62,495 nucleotides of DNA from Pseudomonadota bacterium (GCA_018241725.1 JAFEDI010000020.1:1-62495), one strand, 5' to 3'. Shown: positions 28,208 through 39,334, numbered from the stretch's first letter. Notes: generated by a model not told the origin, from the letters alone. Numbers and translations are program-made.

Positions 28208-30376
28208 ATGACCCCCCCGCGCAAGATCCTCGTCACCAACGCTCTGCCCTACGCCAACGGCGACATCCACCTCGGTCACCTGGTCGGCTACATCCAGGCC
28301 GACATCTGGGTGCGCTACCAGCGCATGCGCGGCAACCTGGTGCACTACGTCTGCGCGGACGACACCCACGGCACGCCGGTCATGCTGCGCGCCGAAAAGG
28401 AAGGCCTGACGCCCGAGCAACTGATCGACCGCGTGCATGGCGAACACTCCCGCGACTTCCGCGATTTCAGCGTGGAGTTCGACAACTACCACTCCACCCA
28501 CAGCGGCGAGAACCGCTGGTACGCCGAGGACATCTACACCCGTCTGCGCGACCAGGCCAAGCTCATCGACACTCGTGCCATCGAGCAGTTCTACGACCCG
28601 GTCAAGGAAATGTTCCTGCCCGACCGCTTCATCAAGGGCGAGTGCCCCAAGTGTGGCGCAGCCGACCAGTACGGCGACAACTGTGAGGCCTGCGGCGCCG
28701 CCTACGCCCCGACCGAACTGAAGAACCCGTACTCCGCGGTGTCCGGCGCCAAGCCGGTGCTGAAGACCTCCGAGCACTTCTTCTTCCGCCTGTCCGACCC
28801 GCGCGCCGTCGAGTTCCTGCGCGAATGGACCCAGGGCGTCACGCCCGACGGCGAGCGCCGCCTGCAGGCCGAAGCCGCCAACAAGATGAAGGAATGGCTC
28901 GGTGAGGCCGGTGAGAACAAGCTGTCCGACTGGGACATCTCCCGCGACGCGCCCTACTTCGGCTTCGAGATCCCCGGCGCCCCCGGCAAGTATTTCTACG
29001 TGTGGCTGGACGCACCTATCGGCTACTTCGCCAGCTTCCGCAACCTGGCCACCCGCCGCAAGGACATCGACGTCGCCGACTACACCGAGGCCGGCCCCGC
29101 CGCCGCCACGGGCACCGAGCTGATCCACTTCATCGGCAAGGACATCCTGTACTTCCACGCGCTGTTCTGGCCCGCAATGCTGCACTTCGCCGGCTACCGC
29201 ACGCCGACCCAGCTGTGCGTCAACGGCTTCCTGACCGTGGACGGCGCCAAGATGAGCAAGAGCCGCGGCACCTTCATCACCGCCCGCTCCTACACTGAGC
29301 AGAAACTCAACCCGGAGTGGCTGCGCTACTACTTCGCCGGCAAGTCCAACGGCACCATGGAAGACGTGGATCTCAACCTCGACGACATGATCGCCAAGGT
29401 CAATTCCGATCTGGTCGGCAAGTTCGTCAACATCGCCAGCCGCTGCGCCGGCTTCATCGCCAAGCGCTTCGACGGCAAGCTCGGCGCCCACGACAGCGCC
29501 GCCGCCCTCGACTGGGACCTGTCCGAGATCACCGCCGCCTACGAGACCCGTGACTTCAGCCGCGCACTGCGCAAGATCATGGAGTTCGCCGACCTGGCCA
29601 ATGGCTACGTCAACGACCACAAGCCCTGGGAGCTAGCCAAGCAGGAAGGCCAGGAAGCCCGTCTGCACGTCGTGTGCACCACCGCCATCAACATCTTCAA
29701 AGCCCTCACCGGCCTGCTCAAGCCGGTTCTGCCGACGCTGGCCGCCCAGGTCGAGGCCTTCCTCGCCATCGAGCCCCTCGGCTGGGACAGCCTGCTGGCC
29801 CCGCTGCCCGCTGGCCACGCCATCGGCGTCTACAGCCACCTGATGACCCGCATCGAGCGCAAGCAGGTGGACGCGCTCCTCGAAGCCAACCGGGACTCCC
29901 TGGCCCCCACCGCTGCCGCCGACACAAAGCCAGCCAAGGCCGCGAAAAACGGCAAGGACGCCCATTCCGAGCAGCGCCACGCCCAGCACCAGGCCCACGT
30001 GGCCGCCACCGAAGCCGAGCAGGCCGCGGAAACCGAGCCCTTCATCTCCATCGACGATTTCGGCAAGGTGGACCTGCGCATCGCCAAAATCGTCTCCGCC
30101 GAGCACGTCGAAGGCGCAGCCAAGCTGCTGCGCCTCCAGCTCGACATTGGCGAGGAGCGCCCGCGCCAGGTCTTCGCCGGCATCAAGAGCGCCTATGATC
30201 CGGCCACGCTGGTCGGCCGGCTGACCGTGATGGTCGCCAACCTGGCCCCCCGCAAGATGAAGTTCGGCCTGTCCGAAGGCATGGTGCTGGCGGCCTCCGA
30301 CAGCAACGGCGAAGTCCCGGGCCTCTTCATCCTGTCGCCGGACAGCGGCGCCACTCCGGGCATGCGCGTCAAATGA
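28208..30376 (+). CDS. metG: Methionyl-tRNA synthetase
   Basis: 722 aa class I synthetase. HLGH at 21-24 (HIGH), zinc knuckle pair [19 protein letters not shown] (CxxC...CxxC), and KMSKS at 348-352. A low-complexity Ala/Lys/His-rich linker (about 575-615) leads to a C-terminal OB-fold tRNA-binding domain ([20 protein letters not shown] to the end) that also dimerises the enzyme. ATG 28208 is the family start; the frame opens earlier within the mrp promoter. Confidence 0.97.
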   Translation: MTPPRKILVTNALPYANGDIHLGHLVGYIQADIWVRYQRMRGNLVHYVCADDTHGTPVMLRAEKEGLTPEQLIDRVHGEHSRDFRDFSVEFDNYHSTHSGENRWYAEDIYTRLRDQAKLIDTRAIEQFYDPVKEMFLPDRFIKGECPKCGAADQYGDNCEACGAAYAPTELKNPYSAVSGAKPVLKTSEHFFFRLSDPRAVEFLREWTQGVTPDGERRLQAEAANKMKEWLGEAGENKLSDWDISRDAPYFGFEIPGAPGKYFYVWLDAPIGYFASFRNLATRRKDIDVADYTEAGPAAATGTELIHFIGKDILYFHALFWPAMLHFAGYRTPTQLCVNGFLTVDGAKMSKSRGTFITARSYTEQKLNPEWLRYYFAGKSNGTMEDVDLNLDDMIAKVNSDLVGKFVNIASRCAGFIAKRFDGKLGAHDSAAALDWDLSEITAAYETRDFSRALRKIMEFADLANGYVNDHKPWELAKQEGQEARLHVVCTTAINIFKALTGLLKPVLPTLAAQVEAFLAIEPLGWDSLLAPLPAGHAIGVYSHLMTRIERKQVDALLEANRDSLAPTAAADTKPAKAAKNGKDAHSEQRHAQHQAHVAATEAEQAAETEPFISIDDFGKVDLRIAKIVSAEHVEGAAKLLRLQLDIGEERPRQVFAGIKSAYDPATLVGRLTVMVANLAPRKMKFGLSEGMVLAASDSNGEVPGLFILSPDSGATPGMRVK

Positions 30377-30654
30377 GCGCCTCGCCCCTGCCCCGCCTGA
30401 CCCCGGCCTTCTGGGCCTGGGCGGCCATCGACATGATCGGCGTGCTGGTCCTCGCACTGGGCGCGGCCTACCTCATGGAAGACCGCGCGTCGCTGCTGCC
30501 AGGCTTTCCCGCCAACAGCCTGCAAGCCTGGATCTGCGTGGGCGGCGGCATCGTTGCCGTCTTCGTGGCGGCGGTGAAGATGCTGGTGGAAGTCATGCAC
30601 GCCGCCGCGTCCCGTGGCAAACAGGCCGCCAACGACAAGCACTTTTTCCGCTAA
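30373..30654 (+). CDS. Small inner-membrane protein
   Basis: 93 aa with two predicted membrane helices (about 14-36, [20 protein letters not shown], and about 50-72, [20 protein letters not shown]) and a basic C-terminus. The ATG overlaps the metG stop (ATGA, 30373-30376), so it is translationally coupled to metG. No known function. Confidence 0.7.
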   Translation: MSASPLPRLTPAFWAWAAIDMIGVLVLALGAAYLMEDRASLLPGFPANSLQAWICVGGGIVAVFVAAVKMLVEVMHAAASRGKQAANDKHFFR

Positions 30655-30791
30655 GCCGAAGGAAACCACAACCATGCCCATGACCGCCCGCAAACGATGG
30701 TTCGTCCAACATCGCACCGGGCCCGGTCTCACCCCTCCGCAAGCAGCACCAGCCGGCGCACACCCGATATTCCTTCTTTTGCGGAGGCCTC

Positions 30792-32480
30792 ATGGCCAAG
30801 ATTGCGTTTCACCCCAAGCTTCTCGACACCCTGCCGGGTTATGACGGCACCCAATTCAGCCGCGATGCGTCCGCCGGCCTGACGGTCGGCGTCCTCGCCC
30901 TGCCCCTCGCGATGGCCTTCGCCATCGCTTCGGGCATGTCCCCCACCGCCGGCATCTGGACGGCCATCGTCGCCGGCTTCCTGATCTCCGCCCTCGGCGG
31001 TTCCCGTGTGCAGATCGGCGGGCCGACCGGCGCCTTCATCCCGATCATCTATGGCATCGTCGCCGACTACGGCGTGCAGAACCTGCTCGTCGCCACGATG
31101 CTGGCCGGCGCCATCCTCGTTGCGATGGGCGCGTTCCGCCTCGGCAACCTGATCCGCTTCATTCCCAAGACGGTGGTGATCGGCTTCACCAACGGCATCG
31201 CGGTGGTGATCTTCCTCGCCCAGATCAAGGACTTCCTCGGCCTGCGCGTCGAGCACATGCCCGGCGAGTTCTTCGGCAAGGTCGAAGCGTTGGCAGCCAA
31301 CCTGCACACCATCGATATCCCGACCGTCGCCCTGTCGATCGCCTCGCTCGTCGTGCTGCTGTCATGGAACCGGCTGGCCAAACGCTTCACGCTGCTGGCC
31401 CGTATGCCTGGCCCGCTGGGCGTACTGGTCGTTGCGACCGTTGCCAACGCGCTGCTGCACTTGCCGGTGGAGACCATCGGTAGCCGCTTCAACGGCATCC
31501 CGCAGGATCTGCCCGCCTTCGCACTGCCCGAGCTGTCGCTACCCATCCTCGGCAAGCTGATCTCGCCGGCCCTGACCATCGCCCTGCTCGGCGCCATCGA
31601 ATCCCTGCTGTCAGCGCGCGTCGCGGATGGCTCCATCGACGACCGCCACGACCCCAACCAGGAACTGATCGCCCAAGGCATCGCCAACATCGCCGCACCG
31701 CTGTTCGGCGGCTTCGCCGCCACAGGCGCCATCGCCCGCACCGCAACCAACGTACGCACCGGTGGCCGCAGCCCCGTGGCCGGCATGGTGCATGCGCTGG
31801 TATTGCTGGCCGTCGTGCTGGTGCTGGCCCCGTTCGCCAAGCACATTCCGCTGGCCACCCTGTCGGCGATCGTCGTCGTGGTGTCCATCAACATGGGCGA
31901 ATGGCACGAGTTCCGCGGGCTGGGGCGCTTCTCGCTGAATTACCGTGCGGTCCTGCTGACGACCTTCTTCGTCACCGTGGTCTTCGACCTGACGCTGGCG
32001 GTCGAACTGGGCATGGTGCTGGCCAGCCTGGCCTTCATCTACCGCATGTCGGACCTCACCCGCGTCGAACGCAGGCCCCTCGGCGAACTGGCGATGCTGC
32101 CGCAGTTCCTCTACCCGGACGGCACGCCGCGGGTGGTCGCCTATTCCCTCTACGGCTCCCTGTTCTTCGGAGCGATCCACAAGCTCGAAACCCTGCTGGC
32201 GCCCACCGAGCGACACCCGGAAATCGTCATCCTCGAAATGCAGCATCTGGTCAGCCTCGACACCACCGGCCTGGAAGGCCTCGAGAGCCTGTGCAAGAAC
32301 CTGCACAAAAGGGGCTGTGCGCTTATCCTGTGTAACCTCAACACGCAGCCCGGCTCGCTGATCGAGCGTTCCGGCTTCGCCGACGAAGTTGGCCCCAACA
32401 ACATCTGCGGCGACCTGTACGGTGCTCTTGCCCGTTCCAGAGAACTCCTCCCGAGGTTCATGGATGAAGACAACATCTGA
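30792..32480 (+). CDS. SulP-family anion transporter with STAS domain
   Basis: 562 aa; ~12 membrane spans then a C-terminal STAS domain (about 440-555, IVILEMQHLVSLDTTGLEGLE). SulP landmarks: ALPLAMAFAIASGMSPTAGIWTAIVAGFL, a GGPTGAFIPI motif and GAIESLLSARVADG. Substrates in the family include sulfate, bicarbonate and C4-dicarboxylates; sequence alone does not choose. The acyP gene overlaps its 3' end by 17 bp. ATG 30792 follows TTTTGCGGAGGCCTC, with GGAGG seven bases upstream. Confidence 0.92.
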   Translation: MAKIAFHPKLLDTLPGYDGTQFSRDASAGLTVGVLALPLAMAFAIASGMSPTAGIWTAIVAGFLISALGGSRVQIGGPTGAFIPIIYGIVADYGVQNLLVATMLAGAILVAMGAFRLGNLIRFIPKTVVIGFTNGIAVVIFLAQIKDFLGLRVEHMPGEFFGKVEALAANLHTIDIPTVALSIASLVVLLSWNRLAKRFTLLARMPGPLGVLVVATVANALLHLPVETIGSRFNGIPQDLPAFALPELSLPILGKLISPALTIALLGAIESLLSARVADGSIDDRHDPNQELIAQGIANIAAPLFGGFAATGAIARTATNVRTGGRSPVAGMVHALVLLAVVLVLAPFAKHIPLATLSAIVVVVSINMGEWHEFRGLGRFSLNYRAVLLTTFFVTVVFDLTLAVELGMVLASLAFIYRMSDLTRVERRPLGELAMLPQFLYPDGTPRVVAYSLYGSLFFGAIHKLETLLAPTERHPEIVILEMQHLVSLDTTGLEGLESLCKNLHKRGCALILCNLNTQPGSLIERSGFADEVGPNNICGDLYGALARSRELLPRFMDEDNI

Positions 32481-32757
32481 CCCCATCGCCCGCCTGTTGC
32501 GCATCCACGGCATCGTGCAGGGCGTCGGCTACCGCAACGCGCTGCACGCCCAGGCCCGTCAGCTGGGCCTGGCCGGCTGGGTGCGCAACCGCAGCGACGG
32601 GACCGTCGAAGCCCTGGTCGCCGGCCCGGCTGCGGCCATCGACACGATCATCGAATGGGCCCGGCGCGGCCCGCCGGCCGCCCGCGTCAGCAAGGTAGAC
32701 TGGGAAAGCACCTCACCACCCGACAGCCTCGGCTTCACGCGCGCCGACACGCTCTGA
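32464..32757 (+). CDS. acyP: Acylphosphatase
   Basis: 97 aa, typical length. Hydrolyses acyl phosphates. The phosphate loop and catalytic Arg lie in IHGIVQGVGYRNALHAQA, the catalytic Asn in GLAGWVRNRSDGTVEALVAG. The start lies inside the end of the SulP gene, so the two are coupled, but a functional link is not obvious. Confidence 0.93.
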   Translation: MKTTSDPIARLLRIHGIVQGVGYRNALHAQARQLGLAGWVRNRSDGTVEALVAGPAAAIDTIIEWARRGPPAARVSKVDWESTSPPDSLGFTRADTL

Positions 32758-32843
32758 GCCATGCCGGCGGCGTGCCTGGCGACAAATGGCGTTAGAATAC
32801 AGCGGTCGCCATCCCCCTCGACCTCAAGACGTCTCCTCCTACC

Positions 32844-35339
32844 GTGGCCCTTCCTTCCACTCCAGAAGACGCCGGCAGTCTCGATTTCTCGACCGCCCTG
32901 TTCGAGCGCTTTCCGACCCTGATCTGGCGATCTGGCGTCGATGCCAAATGCAGCTATTTCAATCAGACCTGGCTGGATTTCACCGGCCGCACGCTCGAAG
33001 ACGAACTGGGCGACGGTTGGACCATCGGGATCCACCCGGAGGATTTCGACCGTAGCATCGGCACCTATCTCGAACACTTTGCGGTGCAAACGCCTTTCGA
33101 GATGGAGTACCGGCTGCGCCGCCACGACGGCAGCTACCGCTGGATCATCAATACAGGCCGCCCGGTCTTCGACGGAAACGGCGAATTCACAGGCTACATC
33201 GCCTCCGGCCTGGACATCACCGACCGGCGCAACACCGAAGCCGAGCTCCGCGAGCGCGAAGAGAGCATGCGCACCCTGCTCGCCTCAATGGGTGAAGGGG
33301 TGATTCTGCGTGACGCCCACGGCAAGGTACTGCTGCACAACACCAGCGCAGAGAAGATCTTCGGCCTCAGCCCCGCGGAAATGCAAACCTGGGAACTCAA
33401 CCAGGACAGCGGCCTGGTGCGTTACCTCAACGAGGACGGTGGACCTGCCGAGCTCACCCAGATCCCATCCATGCGGGCACTGGCCAGCGGGCAGGCCCAG
33501 GCCGGTCCCCTCGGCGTGGAACGGCGGGATGGCAGCCTGCGCTGGGTGTGGGTCAATTCGGTCCCGCTCTATGAGGACGACAGCGACACACCACGCGGCG
33601 TCATCACCACCATCGCCGACATCACCGCTCGACGGGAGAGCGAGGAACAGCTCCGTCTGGCCTGGACGGTGTTCCGCAACAGCGTCGAGGCGATCATCGT
33701 CACCGACGCCAGCCAGCACATTCTGTCGGTTAACAAGGCCTTCACTGAAGTAACCGGCTACAGTGCTGAAGAGGCCGTCGGCCAGACGCCGAAACTGCTC
33801 AAGTCCGGCCACCACGATCCGGCCTTCTACGAAGCCATGTGGGCGGAGATCGAGGAGCACGGTTTCTGGCAGGGGGAAATCAACGACCGCCGCAAGAACG
33901 GCACGCTCTATCCGTCGGCCCTGTCGATCAGCGCCGTGCGGGACAACGCCGGGCGGATCAGCCACTACGTGGCCGTCTTTTCCGACATCACCGAACGCAA
34001 GGCCTCGGAGGCGCGCATTGCTTTCCTGGCACAGCACGACGCGCTGACCGGCCTCCCCAATCGAACGCTACTCCACGATCGCCTCGAACAGGCCCTTGCC
34101 AACGCGGTACGGCGGCAGAAGCGGATCGCCCTGCTGTTCCTCGACCTGGACCGCTTCAAGACCATCAACGACTCCCTCGGCCACATGATGGGAGATCAGT
34201 TGCTGCAAGGCGTCGCCCTGCGCTTGTCGGCCTGCGTCCGCGAGACCGACACTGTCAGCCGCCAGGGCGGCGACGAGTTCCTGATCGTCCTCACCGACGT
34301 GGAGGTCCCGGCCGACGCCGCCCGCGTCGCCGAGAAGATCCTCGACCGCCTGCGCGAGCCCTTCGAGATCGATACCCAGCAACTCGGCACCTCGTTCTCC
34401 ATCGGCATCGCCCTCTATCCGGAAGACGGCATCAACGTCGAGAGCCTGATGAAGAACGCCGACACGGCGATGTATCACGCCAAGGAAAGCGGACGGAACA
34501 CCTATCGCTTCTTCGACGAGGTGATGAACGTCAATGCGCTGGAACGCCTGCACCTGGAAAACGCCCTACGGCGCGCCCTTGAGAACAACGAATTCCAGCT
34601 CTATTACCAGCCCCAGGTGGACCTCGCGACAGGCCGCATCATCGGCATGGAGGCCCTGCTGCGCTGGTTCAGCGGCGCGCTGGGCGGCGTGCCACCAACC
34701 CGCTTCATCCCGCTGGCCGAAGAGTGCGGCCTGATCGTCCCGATCGGCCGCTGGGTGCTGCACGAAGCCTGCCGCCAGGCACGCCGCTGGCAGGATGCCG
34801 GCTTCCCGCCCATGCCGGTGGCCGTCAACCTGTCGGCGCTGCAGTTCCGTCGCGAAGACATCGTCGCCACTGTCCGCGACGTACTCGACGCCAGTGGACT
34901 GGACGGCCAGTGGCTGGAGCTGGAACTCACCGAATCCCTGTTGATGCAGTCCGGCAGCGCCGTCGAGGACATACTGGCGCGCCTGAAGGGTCTGGGCATC
35001 CGCATGTCCATCGATGACTTCGGCACCGGCTATTCCAGCCTGGCCTACCTGAAACGCTTTCCGGTGGACCGCCTGAAGATCGATCAGAGCTTCGTACGCG
35101 ATCTGAACGAGGACCCGGACGATGCGGTGCTCGTGCGGACCATCATCCAGCTCGGCCGCAACCTGCGCCTGGAAGTAATCGCCGAGGGCACCGAGACGCC
35201 GGAGCAGATGGAGTTCCTCCGCCAGGAAGGCTGCACCGCGGCGCAGGGTTACCTGTTCAGCCCACCCCTGCCGGCCGATGCCATCACCGGCCTGCTGCAC
35301 ATTGGCACGCTGCCGGCGGCACCGTTCACGACAGATTGA
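32844..35339 (+). CDS. PAS-PAS-PAS-GGDEF-EAL cyclic-di-GMP enzyme
   Basis: 831 aa. Three PAS/PAC units (about 10-135, 140-270, 275-395; PAC closers SGLDITDRR, ITTIADITARR, VFSDITERK), GGDEF domain about 400-560 with RQGGDEF and an inhibitory site RETD five residues before it, EAL domain about 575-825 with GMEALLRW and IDDFGTGYSSLAYL, DQSFV, EGTET. Both the synthase and phosphodiesterase motifs are intact, so it could do either. No membrane segment, so it is a cytoplasmic sensor. The start codon is GTG and lacks a clear ribosome site. It overlaps the convergent wbuC gene by 14 bp. Confidence 0.9.
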   Translation: MALPSTPEDAGSLDFSTALFERFPTLIWRSGVDAKCSYFNQTWLDFTGRTLEDELGDGWTIGIHPEDFDRSIGTYLEHFAVQTPFEMEYRLRRHDGSYRWIINTGRPVFDGNGEFTGYIASGLDITDRRNTEAELREREESMRTLLASMGEGVILRDAHGKVLLHNTSAEKIFGLSPAEMQTWELNQDSGLVRYLNEDGGPAELTQIPSMRALASGQAQAGPLGVERRDGSLRWVWVNSVPLYEDDSDTPRGVITTIADITARRESEEQLRLAWTVFRNSVEAIIVTDASQHILSVNKAFTEVTGYSAEEAVGQTPKLLKSGHHDPAFYEAMWAEIEEHGFWQGEINDRRKNGTLYPSALSISAVRDNAGRISHYVAVFSDITERKASEARIAFLAQHDALTGLPNRTLLHDRLEQALANAVRRQKRIALLFLDLDRFKTINDSLGHMMGDQLLQGVALRLSACVRETDTVSRQGGDEFLIVLTDVEVPADAARVAEKILDRLREPFEIDTQQLGTSFSIGIALYPEDGINVESLMKNADTAMYHAKESGRNTYRFFDEVMNVNALERLHLENALRRALENNEFQLYYQPQVDLATGRIIGMEALLRWFSGALGGVPPTRFIPLAEECGLIVPIGRWVLHEACRQARRWQDAGFPPMPVAVNLSALQFRREDIVATVRDVLDASGLDGQWLELELTESLLMQSGSAVEDILARLKGLGIRMSIDDFGTGYSSLAYLKRFPVDRLKIDQSFVRDLNEDPDDAVLVRTIIQLGRNLRLEVIAEGTETPEQMEFLRQEGCTAAQGYLFSPPLPADAITGLLHIGTLPAAPFTTD

Positions 35340-35805
35340 ACAACCCGGTCATCGCCGACAGGTAGGCCGTGGCGGCGGGCTCTGTCTCCGCTGGCGCCCA
35401 GCGCCCCCATTCGACGTCGCTCAGCGGCACATAGGGCCCCGCCTTGGCTTCGGCAAAGACCGTCCCGCTCTCCAGCGCCACGATGGCATGCCACACGCCG
35501 GGCGGCACGTCACAGCCCGGAAGCGCGCCACAAGCCCGGATGACCTGCGTATCTGTAACGGCACCGCCGGCATCGAAAGTCAGCACGCCCAGACTGCCGC
35601 GCAGCAGGATCAGGGTTTCCGCCTTGTCGGGATCCAGATGGCAATGGGGGCGCACATAGGAATCCGGCTCCATCGCCACCAGCAGGCGCTGGGCCGGCGC
35701 GCCCAGATCGGTGTGCAGGTTGTGGTGGGCACGGCGGCGCGGCACCGTACGCGCCTGCGCCACCAGCCCGTCGAGCAGGGCTACATCGAAGAAGTGGATG
35801 CCCAT
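35326..35805 (-). CDS. WbuC-family cupin metalloprotein
   Basis: 159 aa cupin: first motif SYVRPHCHLDPDKAETLILLRGSLGV has the metal His/Glu set, second VPPGVWHAIVALESGTVFAE. WbuC proteins occur near O-antigen and dnaE-type loci; function undefined. ATG 35805 is five bases after the dnaE stop on the same strand, so the two form an operon. Confidence 0.85.
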   Translation of the reverse strand: MGIHFFDVALLDGLVAQARTVPRRRAHHNLHTDLGAPAQRLLVAMEPDSYVRPHCHLDPDKAETLILLRGSLGVLTFDAGGAVTDTQVIRACGALPGCDVPPGVWHAIVALESGTVFAEAKAGPYVPLSDVEWGRWAPAETEPAATAYLSAMTGLFNLS

Positions 35806-35810
35806 GCCTG

Positions 35811-38800
35811 TCAGCTGTACAGCACTTCGACGGCCTCCGGCGGCAGCCAGTCGCGCAGGCTCTCCAGCAGGCTGTCGTCCGGGCGCACCCGCCAGCCCGG
35901 CCCGAAGGGCACGTCGCCTTCGGCGTTGGCATTGCGGTAGCGCACACGGATCGGGCATTCCCCTTCGCGGAACGGTTGCAGCAGGCTGGCCAGGCGTTCC
36001 GCTGCGGCCACAGCCCCGCCGGCTTCGCCGACCTCGCCGTTGAGCCGGAGTTGCAGCGCCTTGGCAAAACGGCCGCGGGCCTCACCGAGCGTAAGCAGCT
36101 TGTCGGCAACGATGCGCAGACCGCCGGAGAAGTCATCGTTGCTGACCTTGGCCTCGACCACCAGCACCTCATCCACCACGATGCGCTGGCGGTTGTTGTC
36201 GAAGACCTCGGAGAACACCGACACCTCCCGCGGCGTGGTGCCGTCGTCGAGCAGCACGAAGGCGATCTTGCCGCGGGCCGTCATCTTGGCACGCACCTCC
36301 ATCACCACCCCGGCCATCGTGATCAGTTCCTTGCTCGGTTCGACCTGGGACAGCGGGCGCCGCACGAAGCGCCTCACCTCTTCCTTGAAGGCGTTGAACG
36401 GATGGCCGGACAGGAAGAAGCCGATCGCCAGCTTCTCTTCCTTCAGCTTTTCGCGCTCGCCCCACGGCCGCACCTTGACGTAATCAACCATCGGCGCGGC
36501 GGCCTCGCCGGGCACGTCGAACAGGCCGCTCTGCAGCGCATTGGCGGCGATCTGCTCGGCTGCCTCCATGGCGATGCCGACGCTGGCCAGCAGCGTGTGG
36601 CGATCCACTGGCTGGGTCGGCGCGATGGTGTCGAAGGCACCCGCGCGGATCAGCGCCTCGATGACACGGCGGTTGGCCATGCGCTTGTCCACGCGGCAGG
36701 CGAAGTCGAACAGATCCTTGAACGGGCCGCCGGATTCGCGCGCAGCCAGGATCGCCCGCACCGCCGGCTCGCCGACGCCCTTCACCGCCCCCAGGCCATA
36801 CCGGATGGTCTTGGAGTCGGTGGGTACGAAGCGGTAGTCGGACGCGTTCACGTCCGGCGGCAGCACGGTGATGTGGTTGGCGATCGTGTCTTCGTAGAAG
36901 ATCTTGATCGTATCGGTGTTGTCCAGGTCGGCCGACATGGTGGCGGCCATGAAGGCCGCGCAGTGGTAGGCCTTGAGCCAGGCGGTGTGGTAGGTGACCA
37001 CCGCGTAGGCGGCCGTGTGCGACTTGTTGAAGCCGTACTCGGCGAACTTGGTCATCAAGTCGAAGAGCTGCTCGGCCAGCGCCGGGTCGTAGCCCAGCTT
37101 CTTGGCGCCGTCGGCAATCGTCTCCCGGTGCTTGGCCATTTCCTCGGGCTTCTTCTTGCCCATCGCACGGCGCAGCATGTCGGCGCCGCCAAGGGTGTAG
37201 CCGCCGATGATCTGGGAGATCTGCATCACCTGTTCCTGATACACGATCACCCCGTAGGTGGGTTCCAGGCAGGCTTTCAGGTCCGGGTGAAAATAGTCGA
37301 TCTCCTGCTGGCCTTTTTTCCGCAGGATGAAGTCATCCACCATGCCGGAGCCCAGCGGGCCCGGACGGTAGAGGGCCAGCACGGCGATGATGTCTTCGAA
37401 ACGGTCGGGCGCCAGCTTCTTGAGCAGCTTTTTCATCCCGTCCGATTCCACCTGGAAGATCGCGGTGGTGTTGGCGTCGCGGAGGATCTGGTAGGCAGCC
37501 TGATCTTCGAAACCCAGGCTCATCAGGTCGAGCCGCTTGCCGGTCAGGCGCGCCACGTAATCCAGCGCCAGCTCGATGATGGTGAGGTTGCGCAGGCCGA
37601 GGAAGTCGAACTTCACGAGGCCGACGCCCTCCACGTCGTCCTTGTCGAACTGGGACACCGGCGTGGCGTCCTCGCCGTCGGCGATATACAGCGGGCAGAA
37701 GTCGGTCAGCTTGCCGGGGGCGATCAGCACCCCGCCGGCGTGCATGCCGACGCCGCGGGTCAGGCCTTCGAGGGGCTCGGCGAGGCTCCACAGCTCCTGG
37801 ATCGACTCACCGTCGTTGCCGTCAGCCATCAGCTCGTTGATCTGCGGCTCCTGCTCGCGGGCATCCGCCAGCGACAGGGGCTTGTTCTGCACCACCGGGA
37901 TCAGCTTGGACAGGCGGTCGCACAGGCCGTAAGGCAGGTCGAGCACACGGCCGACGTCGCGCACCACGGCCTTGGAGGCCATCGTGCCGAAGGTGGCGAT
38001 CTGGCTCACCGCGTCCTTGCCGTAGCGCTCGCGCACGTATTCGATGACGCGGTAGCGGTTGTCCTGGCAGAAGTCGATGTCGAAGTCGGGCATCGACACC
38101 CGTTCCGGGTTCAGGAAGCGCTCGAACAGCAGCGCGTATTCGAGCGGGTCCAGGTCGGTGATGCGCAGGCTGTAAGCCACCAGCGAGCCGGCGCCGGAAC
38201 CCCGCCCCGGGCCGACCGGCACGCCGTTCTGCTTGGCCCAGTTGATGAAGTCCGCCACGATCAGAAAGTAGCCCGGGAAGCCCATCTGCACGATGGTGTC
38301 GGTCTCGAACTTCAGGCGTTCCTCGTAGCGCTGGCGCTGGGATTCGCGGACGGCCTCGTCCGGGTACAACTCGCCCAGACGCACCTCCAGGCCCGCCTTG
38401 GCCTCGGCGATCAGGTAGTCGTCGAGGGTCATGCCCTCCGGCGTCGGGAACAGGGGCAGGAAGTTCTTGCCGAGCTGGACCGTAAGTGAGCAGCGCCGGG
38501 CGATCTCGATGCTGTTCTCGAGGGCCTCGGGGATGTCGGCGAAGAGCTCGCACATCTCCGCCTGGGTCTTGAAGTACTGCTGCTCGGTGAAGTCACGTGG
38601 GCGCCGCTTGTCGGCCAGCACGTTGCCTTGGGAGATGCACACCCGCGCCTCGTGGGCCTTGAAGTCCTCGGGCTTGGTGAACTGGATGGGGTGCGTGGCG
38701 ACCACCGGCAGGTCGAGGCTGGCGGCGATCTGCAGGGCCTCGCGGATGTAGGTCTCGGTACCCGGATGGCCAGCGCGCTGGATCTCGATGTAGAAGCCGC

Positions 38801-39302
38801 CGGGGAACCGGCGCGCCCAGTCGGCGGCCAACTGTTCGGCAAGGCGGGTGTTGCCGTTGGCCAGCGCATGGCCAACGTCGCCATCCTTGGCGCCGGACAG
38901 GCACAGCAAGTCGCTGGCGCTTTCGGCGGTCAGCCATTCACGGCGGATCTCGGCGCGGCCGCGGTACTTGTTTTCCATGTAGGCCTGGGTCAGCAGCTCG
39001 CACAGCTGGCCGTAGCCCTTGCGGTTCTTGCAGATCAGCAGCACGCGGCTGGGTTTGTCCCGGTCCACGTCGTTGGTGATCCAGGCATCCACACCGCATA
39101 CCGGCTTGATGCCCTTGCCGCGGGCGCCCTTGTAGAACTTGACCATGCCAAACAGGTTGGCGAGGTCGGAAATGCCCAGCGCCGGCATGCCGTCGGCGAC
39201 GGCACGGGCAATGGCGTGGTCCACCTGCACGATCCCGTCGGAGATCGAATACTCGGTATGGAGGCGCAGGTGGATGAAGCGGGGGGAGTGAGTCTCAGGC
39301 AT
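35811..39302 (-). CDS. dnaE: DNA polymerase III alpha subunit
   Basis: 1163 aa replicative polymerase. N-terminal PHP domain (FIHLRLHTEYSISDGIVQVD, GMPALGISDLANLFG), polymerase core with FLIVADFINWAKQNGVPVGPGRGSGAGSLVAYSL and the catalytic triad region MPDFDIDFCQD, finger/tau elements ELWSLAEPLEGLTRGVGMHAGG, RPGPLGSGMVDDFI, then helix-hairpin-helix and OB domains to the C-terminus. Full length. Followed by the WbuC gene. Confidence 0.97.
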   Translation of the reverse strand: MPETHSPRFIHLRLHTEYSISDGIVQVDHAIARAVADGMPALGISDLANLFGMVKFYKGARGKGIKPVCGVDAWITNDVDRDKPSRVLLICKNRKGYGQLCELLTQAYMENKYRGRAEIRREWLTAESASDLLCLSGAKDGDVGHALANGNTRLAEQLAADWARRFPGGFYIEIQRAGHPGTETYIREALQIAASLDLPVVATHPIQFTKPEDFKAHEARVCISQGNVLADKRRPRDFTEQQYFKTQAEMCELFADIPEALENSIEIARRCSLTVQLGKNFLPLFPTPEGMTLDDYLIAEAKAGLEVRLGELYPDEAVRESQRQRYEERLKFETDTIVQMGFPGYFLIVADFINWAKQNGVPVGPGRGSGAGSLVAYSLRITDLDPLEYALLFERFLNPERVSMPDFDIDFCQDNRYRVIEYVRERYGKDAVSQIATFGTMASKAVVRDVGRVLDLPYGLCDRLSKLIPVVQNKPLSLADAREQEPQINELMADGNDGESIQELWSLAEPLEGLTRGVGMHAGGVLIAPGKLTDFCPLYIADGEDATPVSQFDKDDVEGVGLVKFDFLGLRNLTIIELALDYVARLTGKRLDLMSLGFEDQAAYQILRDANTTAIFQVESDGMKKLLKKLAPDRFEDIIAVLALYRPGPLGSGMVDDFILRKKGQQEIDYFHPDLKACLEPTYGVIVYQEQVMQISQIIGGYTLGGADMLRRAMGKKKPEEMAKHRETIADGAKKLGYDPALAEQLFDLMTKFAEYGFNKSHTAAYAVVTYHTAWLKAYHCAAFMAATMSADLDNTDTIKIFYEDTIANHITVLPPDVNASDYRFVPTDSKTIRYGLGAVKGVGEPAVRAILAARESGGPFKDLFDFACRVDKRMANRRVIEALIRAGAFDTIAPTQPVDRHTLLASVGIAMEAAEQIAANALQSGLFDVPGEAAAPMVDYVKVRPWGEREKLKEEKLAIGFFLSGHPFNAFKEEVRRFVRRPLSQVEPSKELITMAGVVMEVRAKMTARGKIAFVLLDDGTTPREVSVFSEVFDNNRQRIVVDEVLVVEAKVSNDDFSGGLRIVADKLLTLGEARGRFAKALQLRLNGEVGEAGGAVAAAERLASLLQPFREGECPIRVRYRNANAEGDVPFGPGWRVRPDDSLLESLRDWLPPEAVEVLYS

Positions 39303-39334
39303 CCCGCGATTTTACCCGTCCGACGGGAGCGGGA

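Noticed and set aside
35976-38489. 837-codon open frame opposite dnaE
   Set aside because: Antisense shadow of dnaE; His/Gln/Arg-rich, no domain.
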